Source: BOG-931 sp963761525
GTDB lineage: Bacteria; Pseudomonadota; Alphaproteobacteria; Rhizobiales; Xanthobacteraceae
Assembly: GCA_963761525.1 (NCBI GenBank)
Contig: CAVXHG010000008.1
Location: 868,001-932,000 of the forward strand
Length of the DNA stretch: 64,000 nucleotides
Direction of reading: 5' to 3'
In this document: in pieces, positions 35,606 to 46,075 of the stretch
Layout of the letters: every line of letters starts with the position of its first letter
How positions within the stretch are numbered: position 1 is the first letter of the stretch
Position numbers and translations under genes: made by a program
The notes under the pieces: model-generated
Told to the model about the DNA's origin: nothing
What the model saw: the letters and a program-made list of their open reading frames with translations, nothing else
Databases searched by the model: none

Positions 35606-36544
35606 TCAATCCGCTCCAGCCGGGCGGGGAGGCTCGATGTTAGCGGTGCCTCGATTGCCGGTTGTTGTCGTCGATGCTTCAAATTTCGCCGCCTTCTCCG
35701 GGAAAGCGAAAGTGATATGGCAACGCAATCCCCCCGGAAGAAGATAGTCGGGATTTGGCAGAGCCGACCTTACGCCGAAGGTACCGCTGGCGGCGTCAAA
35801 AACCTGATCGACGATGCTCACCGTGGCTTCATGATCTCCTCCGACGGGCTCGTCGGGATGGACAATGGCGGTATCGCCGACCTTGAGCTGTCCGAAGTAA
35901 CGGACTGGCAAATAGGCCTCGACGTTTAAGGGATTAATGCTGGCAAGCGCCATGATATTGGCATCGGGTCTGACATATTCGCCGGGCCCAAGACTTCGCT
36001 CAACGACGACGCCATCGAGCGGACTCCGAATTGTGCGCTGCTCAAGCAAGGCGCGAGAGCGATCGAGTTCGAGTTCAGCCATTTTTTTGTTTAGCTGCGC
36101 CAACAGCACGTCCTGTTTGGCGACGTTGTATTCGGCCTGCGCCGTTTCGACGTCCTGTGTGCTCGCAATGTTGTGGATCTGCAAATCTGTCTTGCGTTTG
36201 AAAACGCCGTTCTTTTGCTCGTACATCGCCTGCTTGGCTGCAATTTCGGCATCGCTCGACGCGCGCGCTTCGTTGGTCGCGACCGCAGCTTTTTCGACCG
36301 CCGATTCGATTCGTGCGACCACCTGGCCCTTTTTCACCATGTCGCCGCGATCAACGAGAACCTCCGATATGATGCTTGGCACGGGGCTGCCGAGTTTGAC
36401 GGTGAGGGCCGGATTCATCACGCAGTCGAATGTGGCCGCTGCGGCGGGAGTGCAGATTCCCGCGACGGCGTACGCAAGACCCGTTAAGGTAAAGGTCGCT
36501 TGCAAGCGGTAAGCGTGAGCTAGCGTGCGAACGAATCTTTGCAT
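35606..36544 (-). CDS. HlyD/RND-type periplasmic adaptor protein
   Basis: A 312-residue membrane-fusion protein. It has a signal-like segment (about 15-37), then a lipoyl half ('GSPVPSIISEVLVDRGDMVKKGQVVARIES'), a long coiled coil (about 75-150), the second lipoyl half ('TIRSPLDGVVVERSLGPGEYV', cut here) and a beta-barrel region. No inner-membrane pump or TolC gene is adjacent. It diverges from the radical SAM operon, so it may be an adaptor for the modification/export system. Confidence 0.85.
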   Translation of the reverse strand: MQRFVRTLAHAYRLQATFTLTGLAYAVAGICTPAAAATFDCVMNPALTVKLGSPVPSIISEVLVDRGDMVKKGQVVARIESAVEKAAVATNEARASSDAEIAAKQAMYEQKNGVFKRKTDLQIHNIASTQDVETAQAEYNVAKQDVLLAQLNKKMAELELDRSRALLEQRTIRSPLDGVVVERSLGPGEYVRPDANIMALASINPLNVEAYLPVRYFGQLKVGDTAIVHPDEPVGGDHEATVSIVDQVFDAASGTFGVRSALPNPDYLLPGGLRCHITFAFPEKAAKFEASTTTTGNRGTANIEPPRPAGAD

Positions 36545-36801
36545 CGTGGTACGGATCCCAGATTACCTTGCCGGCAGAGCCGAACTGCGCGGTGGTCTCT
36601 ACCACGGTCGGGTCACCAAAATAAACAATTTCCTGGACATTTTAGCGCAGCAGCCTTGCTGAGAGCCTTACAGTTAATTGCCGATTAGGCAGCGTTCCAA
36701 AGCACTTGAGGTGGCCACGCCCTAGCGCTCGCGCCTTGCTTCCGACATGGTGCGGTCGTAATGTGACATCCGGTTCATTTTACATTTTTGCGGGTTCTGT
36801 T
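36545..36801. promoter_or_regulatory. Divergent region between HlyD adaptor and radical SAM operon
   Basis: About 257 bases with AT-rich patches (for example around 36616-36645 and 36670-36690). It must hold promoters for both directions, but I could not pick a confident -35/-10 pair. Confidence 0.35.
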
Positions 36802-38142
36802 TTGATTGCACGTCGCATAGCGCTGGTGTGCATGACGCCGCAGCCAGACACCGATGAACTCGGTCACCTTGATCTGCCAAGTTATGGGATCCGGCGAATC
36901 CAGGCCGCGGTTGTCGGGGATCAGCAAAATCCTGGACACAAAGTCGAGCTCATCGATTTTGGCCGTGAGGACGTGCCCGGTTACGTCCGCGCTATTCTGG
37001 ATTTCGAACCCGATCTTGTCGGCTTCTCGATTTACGTTTGGTCGACGCCGACGCTGGTCGCGGTGGCCCGCGAGATCAAGCGTCGGCGGCCGAATTGCGT
37101 CATTGTGTTTGGCGGCCCGTCGGCGCGATCGGCGCTGTTCGATTTGAACTACTACCAGAAGCCGGCGGCGTATTTGGATGTCGTGGTCGAAGGCGATGGC
37201 GAATTGGCCTTTCGCGATATAGCCGCTCTTGCCGATCTGTCGCGCACCTCTCTGGAAAGCGTTGAAGGGCTGACGCTGCCGGCAAATGCCGGATGGAAGC
37301 GAACGCCAAAGCGAAGCGCCACCCCGGACTTCGATCGACTGGAGTCGCCTTTTCAGCTCGGCCTGATGAAGCCTGGCGCGGTTGCTTATCTTGAGACCTA
37401 TCGCGGCTGTCCGATGTCGTGCCGCTTTTGCGAGTGGGGAACGTCCGAACAGACAAAATTGGTCTTTTCTGCCGACTACATCGCGGGTGAGATGCGTGCT
37501 TTTGAGAAGCTTGCAGCCCCCGCGGTATTCCTCCTCGATGCCGGTCTCAACCTCAATATGCGCGCTTTTCGCAATTTGCGGGAAGCCAACCGGCAAACGG
37601 GATTTCTGAAAAAGACATTGTTCTGGGCGGAAATCTATCCATCCGTCATTCGCGATGAGCACTTCGATTTCCTGCGCGAGATCGGTCCGACCTATCTTGG
37701 CGTCGGTATGCAGTCCATGGACCAGGAGGTCCTGAAGCTGCACCAGCGCCCCTCGGACTCGCCGCGCTTCGAACAGGCGGTGCGCGATCTTGCGGCAGTG
37801 ACCGACATCGAGCTGCAGATCATCTTTGGCCTGCCGGGCGACAGCCCTGAGGGCTTTCGCCGTACGCTCGAATATGCCCTGTCACTCCCGGCAGCGGTAC
37901 GGGTCTATCATTGCTTGGTGTTGCCTGATGCGCTCTTGACCCGGGGACTACCCAATTGGGATTTGCGGTTCGATCCTCGTAACCTTGCGATGGTGTCCTG
38001 CCTCGGCTGGAGCGAAGAGGACATTACGATGATGCGCGCCGAGCTTGACCGCCGCGCCCGCGGCCGCAGGGGAAAGCTAGGCCGGTACTGGTGGTCATTT
38101 CCGCGCCCGCAAATGTTCGGCGCGATGGCGGCGCCAGCATGA
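36802..38142 (+). CDS. B12-binding-domain radical SAM protein (copy 1)
   Basis: About 446 residues. The N-terminal Rossmann-like domain reads 'RIALVCMTPQPDTDELGH' through 'VFGGPSARS' and looks like the cobalamin-binding domain, though no DxHxxG is seen. The radical SAM cluster motif CPMSCRFC (CxxxCxxC) follows 'LETYRGC'. 'DAGLNLNMRAF' and 'YLGVGMQSMDQEVL' are core TIM-barrel segments. The start is uncertain: TTG at 36802 best fits the first strand; ATG 36835 would cut it. First gene of a four-gene operon. Confidence 0.83.
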   Translation: MIARRIALVCMTPQPDTDELGHLDLPSYGIRRIQAAVVGDQQNPGHKVELIDFGREDVPGYVRAILDFEPDLVGFSIYVWSTPTLVAVAREIKRRRPNCVIVFGGPSARSALFDLNYYQKPAAYLDVVVEGDGELAFRDIAALADLSRTSLESVEGLTLPANAGWKRTPKRSATPDFDRLESPFQLGLMKPGAVAYLETYRGCPMSCRFCEWGTSEQTKLVFSADYIAGEMRAFEKLAAPAVFLLDAGLNLNMRAFRNLREANRQTGFLKKTLFWAEIYPSVIRDEHFDFLREIGPTYLGVGMQSMDQEVLKLHQRPSDSPRFEQAVRDLAAVTDIELQIIFGLPGDSPEGFRRTLEYALSLPAAVRVYHCLVLPDALLTRGLPNWDLRFDPRNLAMVSCLGWSEEDITMMRAELDRRARGRRGKLGRYWWSFPRPQMFGAMAAPA

Positions 38143-39543
38143 GCATCGGGGTCTCTCGGGGTAGCAGCGGCGGCCCTGCGATTGAAGCTATCGGCGCGCG
38201 CGGATTCGTACCCCGGTCCGGACGCCGCGTGGCGCTGCTCGCGCGCTATCCCGATCGCGACCCAGCGATGCCACAGTTCATTCCCAATCTCGGGCTTTAC
38301 ATGGTGGAAGCTGCGTTGCGGGCTTCGGCGATGCCGGGGCTAGAGATCAAAGTCTGGGATATCACCGGCAACAGCGCAGACCGTGTGGCGGCCGAGGTCA
38401 TCGATTTCGATCCCGACATCGTCGGCTGCTCGGTCTTCCTCTGGTCCTTCAGCTTTTTTCTCGACGTCGTGACGGCGGTAAAGTCCGATGACGAGCGCCG
38501 CGTCGTGGTGTTTGGCGGTCCCTCCGCCCGTCCGGTGATGCTCGATCACGAGCCTTATCGGCAAAAAGCTGCAGCCGTCGACGTACTCGTCATCAACGAG
38601 GGTGAATACACATTTTGCGAAGTGGTTGAACGAGCGGACCGCAGCTCGGAAGCGCTTGAAGATATCTCCGGGATCGCAGTTCGGCGTCAGGGGAGATGGC
38701 ATGAGACGGCGCCGCGGCCTCTCGGCGACCTCAACGAACTGGCGTCGCCTTATGAAATGGGGCTTATGCCCGGTGGCGGTTTGGGACTTCTTCAAACCTA
38801 CCGCGGCTGTCCATTCACGTGTTCGTTTTGCGAATGGGGAACGATGGAGTCGCCGAAGCGAGTCCGGACCGCTCACAGTCTGAACGTCGAATTCACGGCA
38901 ATGGAGCGGCTCGGTCTCGGCGGTGTCCTGTTAGCCGACGCTGGACTCAATCTTAATCAGGCGGCTTTCCAGAATCTCGCGCTTGCCGCCAAGGAAACAG
39001 GCTTTCTTTCACGGCGCGGGCTGATCTGCGAGATTTATCCGGCCAAGGTCAGGCAGGAGCATCTCGACTTCCTTGCTGCGGTCGGCAACCCGTACGTCGG
39101 TGTCGGTTTGCAATCGTTTGACAACAAAGTGCTGGCGAATGTCGAGCGCCGCTATGACGAGAAGCGCTTCGACGAGATATTGCGTGCGCTGGGTGAGGTC
39201 GCGAGCCTTGCCGTGGAAATTATCGTTGGTCTTCCCGGTGACTTCACCGGAAAGTTTCCGCCGAAATTTTGAGCGAGCGCGGCGACTGCCGTGCGCATTG
39301 CGCGTTTATCATTGCGTCGTTCTTCCGTCCGCGCTGATGGTGCGGTCGCCGCCGGAGCATAAGCTCGATTACGATCCGCTCTCACTCAAAATTCTATCCT
39401 GCCTCGGCTGGACACCGAAGGCGATCGCCGAAGAAGCTGCATTTTTAACCAAGGAAGCGGTTAGATCAGGTGGCCGTTCCGGAGAGTATTTCTGGGTGTT
39501 TCCGCCGCCTGCCTTTGCGCACAGTCAGCGATTAAGCGCCTAG
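38139..39543 (+). CDS. B12-binding-domain radical SAM protein (copy 2, frameshifted)
   Basis: About 467 residues, paralogous to the upstream gene: 'YRGCPFTCSFCEWGT' matches 'YRGCPMSCRFCEWGT', and 'LADAGLNLNQAAF' matches 'LDAGLNLNMRAF'. Start ATG 38139 overlaps the previous stop by four bases (coupled). The frame breaks at about 39242 in 'GLPGD'; removing one T from GACTTCACC restores 'GLPGDSPESFRR' as in copy 1 ('GLPGDSPEGFRR'). The C-terminus ends 'EYFWVFPPPAF'. Likely acts on the same or a related substrate as copy 1. Confidence 0.83.
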
Positions 39544-39548
39544 TAGTC

Positions 39549-40367
39549 ATGTCATTTTTTCGCACCGCGGTTGTGACGGCGGCAGAGGCGAGTGGGTCGC
39601 CACAACTCCTGACTCGTCTGCGCCAGCGCGAACTTAACGGCGTTCTCGTCAAGGATGTTTACGATCGCGCCACCTGCAATGCGGTAGCGGCGGCGCTTGA
39701 AGCTGGACAACACGGGCTGATCAGGACGGACTTTCCGGCAAAGTTTGCTGCGTTCTTCTACGGCATCAATCTCAATCTCACACATCCAGATTTGAAGGAG
39801 TATTTCGCGGAGGTGCCGCGGTTCGATAAAGGCCTCTCGCAACTATTTCCGGGCGATCTCAATTTGGAACGACGCCTCGGTGCCTTGATGTCTACGCTCG
39901 ATGGTGGATGCGATTATCAGGCGGCGCCGGGGCCGCAGCCCGGCTCGCATTACATGTTCACCACACTGCGCGCCCATCTTCCCGGCGGCTACATACCCGC
40001 GCATTTCGATGACGAGCAGGCCGCCAGGCCAAGCTATCGGCATTTGCTCCAGCTTGTTCAACTGAAGCTTTTCTCATTCGTTGTCGCGTTCTCGCAAGCC
40101 GAGGAGGGTGGCGCGTTGGAGATTTTCGATCTCAAGCCCCAGAGCGAGGGACAGCGCATCGCGACAAATGATCGAAGCTCGGCCAAGCCGAACCTCGACG
40201 CTGTCGAGCGCGTATCGTTCCGCCTGGAACCGGGCGACATGATTATCTTCAATTCAGGACATTACCTTCATCGCGTTACGCCGGTGGTGGGCACACGGAC
40301 ACGCTGGACCGCCTGCAGCTTCATGGCGGAAAGCAAGGGCGCCGATCGCGTCTATTGCTGGGGTTGA
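39549..40367 (+). CDS. 2OG-Fe(II) oxygenase
   Basis: A 272-residue oxygenase. Putative iron ligands are the His-x-Asp of 'IPAHFDDEQ' and the distal His in 'FNSGHYLHRVTPV', followed by 'GTRTRWT' with the co-substrate Arg. 'LFSFVVAFSQAEEGGALEIFDL' is the central jelly-roll strand. It starts 5 bases after the radical SAM stop and ends 4 bases before the methyltransferase start, so it belongs to the operon. Likely hydroxylation or other oxidation of a peptide or small molecule. Confidence 0.83.
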   Translation: MSFFRTAVVTAAEASGSPQLLTRLRQRELNGVLVKDVYDRATCNAVAAALEAGQHGLIRTDFPAKFAAFFYGINLNLTHPDLKEYFAEVPRFDKGLSQLFPGDLNLERRLGALMSTLDGGCDYQAAPGPQPGSHYMFTTLRAHLPGGYIPAHFDDEQAARPSYRHLLQLVQLKLFSFVVAFSQAEEGGALEIFDLKPQSEGQRIATNDRSSAKPNLDAVERVSFRLEPGDMIIFNSGHYLHRVTPVVGTRTRWTACSFMAESKGADRVYCWG

Positions 40368-40371
40368 TGGC

Positions 40372-41265
40372 GTGGCGCCAGCGGTTCCGCGTTATTTTGA
40401 TCTGCTGATCGAGGGGTTCCGGGTCGGGCAGTCGGGCAGGGATGTTCACCTCGGCTACTGGGACGATCCACCATCGCTTACGGCACCATGTTCGCCCGGC
40501 GAATTCACAGCCGCCCAGGCGCGCTTGACTGAGGTTGCTGTTGCGCTCGGCGAGCCACGGGCCGGACAATCCGTTCTTGACGTCGGTTGCGGTTTTGGCG
40601 GGACGTTGCAAGCCCTCTCTAAATGGCCGGGTATGAAGCTTGTCGGCGTCAATCTCGACGAGCGGCAGCTTGAAATCTGCCGCGGTATTGAACGCGGCGC
40701 ATCGGCACTATCACTGATCGCGGCAGATGCCTGTGCGCTGCCGCTCCGCGCCGAGAGCTTCGACCATGTGTTCTGCGTTGAGGCGATGTTTCACTTCCGC
40801 AGCAGATCGGCGTTTCTGCGGGACGCCGCCCGAGTATTGAGAGACGGCGGACGTGTGACGGTATCGGACATATTGCTGCGGTCGCCAGGCCCAGATGCGC
40901 CGTGGTCTCTCAAGACGATAGAGACGACAATGAGGGCCGATTATGGACCCTGGCCACAGCTGTGGCTCACAGTCGATGACGCTGTGGCGGCGGCGGCGGC
41001 AGCCGGTCTTCGAGTGGAACGGTTTTTCGATGCGACCCGTGAGACTTTGCCCAGCTATCGCATAACAGCACCCCCACAACCGGCATCATCACGACTATCG
41101 GCGGGTACCGTGATGCGGTGGCTGCATCGAGGCGGGTCATCTGACCTACGCGTGCCTATCATTCCGCAAAAAATAAAATGCTTAGAGCACGATCCGGAAA
41201 GTGGAGTTCCGGTTCTCCGAAAAGATCATGCTCCAACTAGATCGCGATGCCGCGTTTGGCTATAG
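40372..41265 (+). CDS. Class I SAM-dependent methyltransferase
   Basis: Motif I is VLDVGCGFGG (about residues 68-77), with 'VGVNLDERQLEICR' as the following strand/helix, 'ADACALPLRAESFDHVFCVEAMFHF' region for motifs II-III, and 'VLRDGGRVTVSDI'. It resembles UbiE/gamma-tocopherol-type methyltransferases. Start is GTG 40372. The last ~25 residues are encoded by the dispersed repeat (41184-41234), so the native C-terminus was probably near residue 260-270. Last gene of the plus-strand operon. Confidence 0.82.
   Translation: MAPAVPRYFDLLIEGFRVGQSGRDVHLGYWDDPPSLTAPCSPGEFTAAQARLTEVAVALGEPRAGQSVLDVGCGFGGTLQALSKWPGMKLVGVNLDERQLEICRGIERGASALSLIAADACALPLRAESFDHVFCVEAMFHFRSRSAFLRDAARVLRDGGRVTVSDILLRSPGPDAPWSLKTIETTMRADYGPWPQLWLTVDDAVAAAAAAGLRVERFFDATRETLPSYRITAPPQPASSRLSAGTVMRWLHRGGSSDLRVPIIPQKIKCLEHDPESGVPVLRKDHAPTRSRCRVWL
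41184..41234. repeat. Dispersed palindromic intergenic repeat, copy 3 (short form)
   Basis: Arms GAGCACGATC (41185-41194) and GATCATGCTC (41224-41233) with CCGGAAAGTGGAGTTCCGG inside. It lies between the convergent methyltransferase and kinase genes and is read into the methyltransferase frame. Confidence 0.78.
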
Positions 41266-41842
41266 CGCCAAGAATGAGCTGCACCGATTCGTCGGGTGAT
41301 TTGTGGCCGTCGAGCACCAGGTCTGCGGACGCTGATATGGTTTCTCGTTGAGCGACATACATCGGCCGAATGACCGGATAGTTCTGCATATATTGAGTTT
41401 GCCATTTGATAAATTCCTCGGCCGCGGTCCGGCGATCGGTCCCGCTGCGCAATATGCAGAAAAGCCAGCGCCGCTCGGGCTAACGCCATATCCAGAGGCG
41501 TATCGACCCAGACCAGGAAATCGATGAATCGCGCCGGTCGCTCGGTGCATGCGGCCGAACGGCGTTTCAAACAACAGCAGCGGCCGACGTTGCGCGCCAT
41601 CGACCGGTTGGCGTCTGGCGCGAAAGTTCGCTGACAAGATCGGCGAGATCGAATTCATTTGGATCGGCGCCGCGCGCGAACCAATCGCTGACCTGCGCGT
41701 GCGTCATGTGCGTGATCGTTTGAAAATGATCGTAATAGACGACTGGTGTTTCACCGAAGCGCTGCTGGAAGGCTTTGGTAAGCGTCGTTTTGCCGGCGCC
41801 GGGGATGCCCGACAGTGCCAAGACGAAGGGCCGAACCGCCAT
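41237..41842 (-). CDS. P-loop (uridine-kinase-like) kinase, frameshifted
   Basis: About 200 residues. Clear P-loop GIPGAGKTTLTKAF near the N-terminus ('MAVRPFVLALSGIPGAGKT'), followed by 'VVYYDHFQTITHMT' and 'WFARGADPNEFD' as in uridine/pantothenate-kinase-like proteins. After about 41567 three frames carry the rest: 'LFETPFGRMH', 'FIDFLVWVDTPLDMALARAAL', and 'FIKWQTQYMQNYPVIRPMYVAQ' to the stop at 41237. Three indels at least. It starts 57 bases after the SecA-like stop and is last in that operon. Substrate unknown. Confidence 0.72.
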
Positions 41843-41899
41843 TGCAAGAAATCCTTTTGTCCCACTTCGAAGCTGAGCCGGTTTGTCGCCCCTCGACTG

Positions 41900-43910
41900 T
41901 TATTCCGACTTGCCGGAGATCGCGAGCGTCTTTGTCTGCCATTGATCGGATCGCAGAAGGTCGAAGCGCATGCGGGCATGGACACGTTCCGCCCGGCGCT
42001 GCGCGTACCGCGAAGCGAAGTGGCCGATCCTGTCGCCGACGTCTCCGCCGACAGCCTTCGCGGCGTGGGCGAGCTGCCCCTATCGGAAAATCAAGCAACG
42101 CGTCTTCAAGCGAGAGAATGGCCTCAAAGCTCCCGCGCTGGCCCTGCCGTCCGGCGCGTCCGGCCAGCTGAAGATCGATGCGCCGTGCATCGTGGCGCTC
42201 GGTCATGATCACGTGGAGGCCGCCGAGATTCTTCTACGCCGTCGCCGAGATGGATATCGGTGCCGCGTCCGGCCATGTTGGTCGCGACGGTGATGCGTCC
42301 GCGCTGGCCGGCCTGGGCGACGATTTCGGCCTCGTGGTGGTCCTGCTCGGCATTGAGCACGGTGTGGGGCAATCCGGCGGCCTGCAGTTCGGCGCTGGCG
42401 CGTTCGGAAGCGATAACCGAGCGGGTGCCGAGAAGACCGGGATCCCTCGCGCATGCAAGCCGGCGACGCGCTCGACGATCAGCTTCCATTTTGCGGCTTC
42501 GGTGTGCACCACGACGTCCGGCCGGTGGACGCGGTGGACCGGCTTTGCCGTCGGAATCGTGACGACCGGCTTCCGATAGACCCGCCACAGTTCGCGCGCC
42601 ACCGGCTGCAGCGTTCCGCTCATTCCGGTCAGGCGGCGGTAGCGGCGGAAAAATCTCTGATAGGTAATCCGGGCAATCGTCGTGCGGCGGTTCGATTGCT
42701 CGCAACCTTCTTTGTGTTCGATCATCTGGTGCAAGCCGTCGCTCCAAAAGCGATCGGGCATGACGCGGCCGGTATATTCGTCGACGATCTGTACCTTGCC
42801 GTCGACGACGACATAATGCTCGCCGCGCCGGAACAGATGGATCGCGGCCAAAGCTTCGCGCGCCAGTTCTTCGCGTGTGATGATGCTGTTCCAGGGCTTT
42901 CCGCGATTTTCGGCGAAGGCGGTTACCTTCTCCTGGCCGTGCACGGTGAGAAATACCCGGCGCTCTTCGGCCGCGATCAAATAATCGACATCCGTCTTCC
43001 AGCGTGTCGGCCAGTTCGAGCGCCCGCGCAACCGCATCGGCGTCGATGTCCGAATTCGGCCACGCCGGAAATGATCAGCGGCGTGCGCGCTTCGTCGATG
43101 AGAACGCTGTCGGCTTCGTCGACCAGAGCGAAATGCAGCCCGCGCATGCGCAATTGCTCGCGACCGCGGGGCCGGGTTGGAAACCGCCTCCATTTTCAGT
43201 GATAGCTCGCCGGCAGACTGGCCAAGCAGCATCCGGTCGCGGAGATAATCGAATGTGAGCTCCTTGTTGGTGCAATAGGTGATGTCGCACGCATAGGCGT
43301 CGCGCCGTTGTTGCGGATTTTGGCCGCCGATCACGACGCCGACGCTCAGTCCGAGTTCCCGATACAGCGGGCCCATCAATTCGGCGTCGCGTTGCACAAG
43401 GTAATCGTTGACGGTTATGACGTGCACCGGAAGACCGGCAAGACCCGCGGTGCCTGCGACGAGCGTCGCCGTCAGCGTTTTGCCTTCACCGGTCGCCATC
43501 TCGGCCAGCATGCCTTTGATCATGGCAAACGCGCCGATGATCTGGACGTCGAAATGGCGCATGCCGAGGACGCGTTCTGAGAGTTCGCGAATGAGGGCGA
43601 ATGCTTTTGCAACGGCGTCATCCGGAAAATCCGCAAATCGCCGCAGCACAATTGAAACTTCTCGCGCGACGCCTTGAAGCTCGGCCGATGTCAGCCGGCG
43701 AAACTCCTCGGAGTGGTTTTCGACGAGAGGCAGGATGCGATGCAGTCCGCGGGCGCGCGCGCCTGATGCGAGAGCGACGAATTCGGCATTGAGCGGCTGT
43801 GGCTATCGCATCCAGCGCGTTCTCTCGCCGCTCCGGCTTTTCGGCAGTAGATGCGCTGGCGCGGCAGCGAGTATTTCGTTGCGGCTTTGCCGAGTGGCGA
43901 GATCAGACAC
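41900..43910 (-). CDS. SecA-like preprotein translocase ATPase (many frameshifts)
   Basis: A SecA-family motor of about 670 residues, shorter than housekeeping SecA (~900) and without the C-terminal zinc/SecB-binding tail; it ends '...LAISGKSE'. Walker A ATGEGKT is at about 43478-43500, the DEAD-type Walker B 'VDEADSVLIDEA' near 43100-43123, and helicase motifs 'TVATNMAGRGTDIHLG' and 'QLAGRAGRQGQRGSFEA' near 42150-42300. At least five indels. GTG 43910 overlaps the M50 gene stop by 8 bases. It is probably an accessory SecA devoted to the neighbouring exoprotein system. Confidence 0.8.
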
Positions 43911-46068
43911 GGAACTGTCCCAGGAAGAACTGCCGCATGCCGCGCAGGATCCGCCACGCGACAGGCTCATTGCCGTGAATGAAGCGCACATAGACGCGCG
44001 AGCCCTGCGTCAGCATTCGCATCGGGATCGAGCAGCTCAACGTCGAGCTGGAACAGACTGAATAGCGCCTGCGGACGTTGCGTTTTGGACGGATCAAGCG
44101 CGATCGAGCCGCCGCCTCTGGTGGTCAGCGCAAGGCTGGGCACGTCCTGTTGTGCGGCCGGCACTTCGCGAAGAATGCGGGCGGCGATCGGCCGGTCGAG
44201 ATCCTCGACAACGTGCGCTTCGACGCCGGGTTGTTCTGCGATGAATCAAGTCGACGTCGGATTGCGACACGACCGTGCGAACGACCAGATCGCGGTCGGA
44301 GATCACGTAGCCGAGCAATTCGCCGCGCTTGACAAATCGCCCGAGCCTGTCTTGTGCGTCGGCCATGACAAAATGGCCGGCTTGCTCGGCAACGATCGGT
44401 GAGGTCGTGTTGCCGGCGCGCGAAAGTCGGCAAGCTTGTCGGCCAGATGCGGCGACCTGATCCTGGAACATCTCGGCTTGGACCCGATCGATCTGCCTGA
44501 CGCCGTCAAGCCGCTGTTGGGTTTCGTCGAGTTGAGCTTCGATAACCGCAACTCGAGCGTCAAGCGTCGGATCGTCGAGCGCGACCAGCGGCTGACCCGA
44601 AGCGACCGACGGTCCCGGATGTCGTCACGACACTTTGTAATGAAGCCTTCGGTTTTGGCGCGAACTTCGGCCTGGTCGGGAACGATGACGACGCCTTCCG
44701 CGACGGTCGAGTAGGGCAGCGGAATCAAGAAACAGGACAAATCCAGCGCAGCCGCTGCAAGTGCCGCCGACGACCGCAAAGGCGCGTCGCCGGCGTCCGC
44801 GCAGCCGCGGGCTGGTCGCAAGAAACCTGATGCCCTTGAGTATCGGCATGATGGCGATTGACGCCGATCGCCCAGAACGCCATCACGATTCCGATGACGA
44901 ACATCTTGGCCGCCAAAAACAGCGCGATACCCAGCCGAGACGGCCAGGCGGTAGATGAAGGAAAGCACCGCATAACCGGCGAGCCACTTCGCTTCGCTCG
45001 GGCCGGTGACCGGGTTGTCGACAGCTGTCGATTTTAAACAGATGTTTCTGGATGAGATAGAACAGATAGGCATTGCCGCGCGATAGCGAGATTGGGAATT
45101 TCGATCAGGTCGGAGAAAATGTAGTAGCCGTCGAAGCGCAACAGCGGATTGCCGTTGAACAACAACGTCGAAACGCCGCCGATCAGGATGACGTTGAATG
45201 CGACCGTGCGTCCCAGCCCCGGCGCGGCGTAGATCCAAACGATCAGAGCGATCGCAGCAAGCGCCATCTCCACCATGATGCCGGCCGCGCCGACGACGAT
45301 GCGACGATGCTTTTGACGAAACGCGGCGGAAGCCGACGCGTCGACATAGAGCACCGGAATGAAGACGAGCAGCATCACGCCGACTTCGTGGACTTCGCCG
45401 CCCCAGACCTTGGTCGCGTAGGCATGGCCAAGTTCGTGAAGGCTTTTGACGATCGGATAGACGCACATGATCAGCGCGACATTCTCGGTCGCCAGCACGC
45501 GGTCGGTGACGTCGGAGGTCAGTTCCGGCCAATGCAAGACGGCGAGCACGACGCCGGTGAGCACCAGTGCGAGCCAGGCGATAAAGCCGAAGACGCGTGA
45601 ATAATCGGCCGCACCAGCGGCAGCGTCAGGTTCAGCATCCGGTCGGGATCGAACAGCGGCACGCGCAGCGCCAGCGGGCTGCGCAGCCGCTGAATCAACC
45701 GGCGCTGGCCGGCTTTTTCCGAGCGTTCCGCCATTTCGTCGAAGTCAGGCGGAATTTCGCCCTGCAGCAGATCGGCGTTGTGCAGCTGCGCCAGCAGGTG
45801 GATCGTTTCGTCCTGGGTCGGCGGATCGTCCTTGGACTTGCGTCCGGCGGCCTCCCAGATGTCCCGCATCGTCCGCCGGCCATCCATCAGGCACAGCATC
45901 AGGTTGGCGATCGGCGACAGCCGGTGGAAGCGGCCGGTCTGGTGATCCTGCAGGACGTACCAGATCTTGCCCGCGGAAGACCTGGCGGTGGACGGCCGTG
46001 TGCGCCCGCAAGCGCGGCTTGAGATCGGCGACGCGATACCACGCGTTACTGAAGAGCGACGTAACCAT
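43903..46068 (-). CDS. PqqD-like / M50 metallopeptidase / HlyD-like fusion exporter (many frameshifts)
   Basis: About 720 residues. N-terminal PqqD-like winged helix ('GKIWYVLQDHQTGRFHRLS', 'IANLMLCLMDGRRTMRDIW', 45.85-46.0 kb); then a multi-span M50 zinc peptidase with HELGH at 45424-45438 and 'NPLLRFDGYY' near 45120-45150; then a HlyD-like part ('STVAEGVVIVPDQAEVRAKTEGFI', cut; 43.9-44.7 kb) ending 'RGMRQFFLGQFRV'. This order is that of the 'putative peptide zinc metalloprotease' exporters seen with RiPP and large-protein systems. Six or more indels break the frame. Confidence 0.8.
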
Positions 46069-46075
46069 GCGAACC

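Noticed and set aside
36802..38142. BchE-like or known RiPP C-methyltransferase assignment for the radical SAM pair
   Set aside because: Only the B12-like domain and CxxxCxxC core are recognisable; no specific subfamily motif or precursor peptide was seen.
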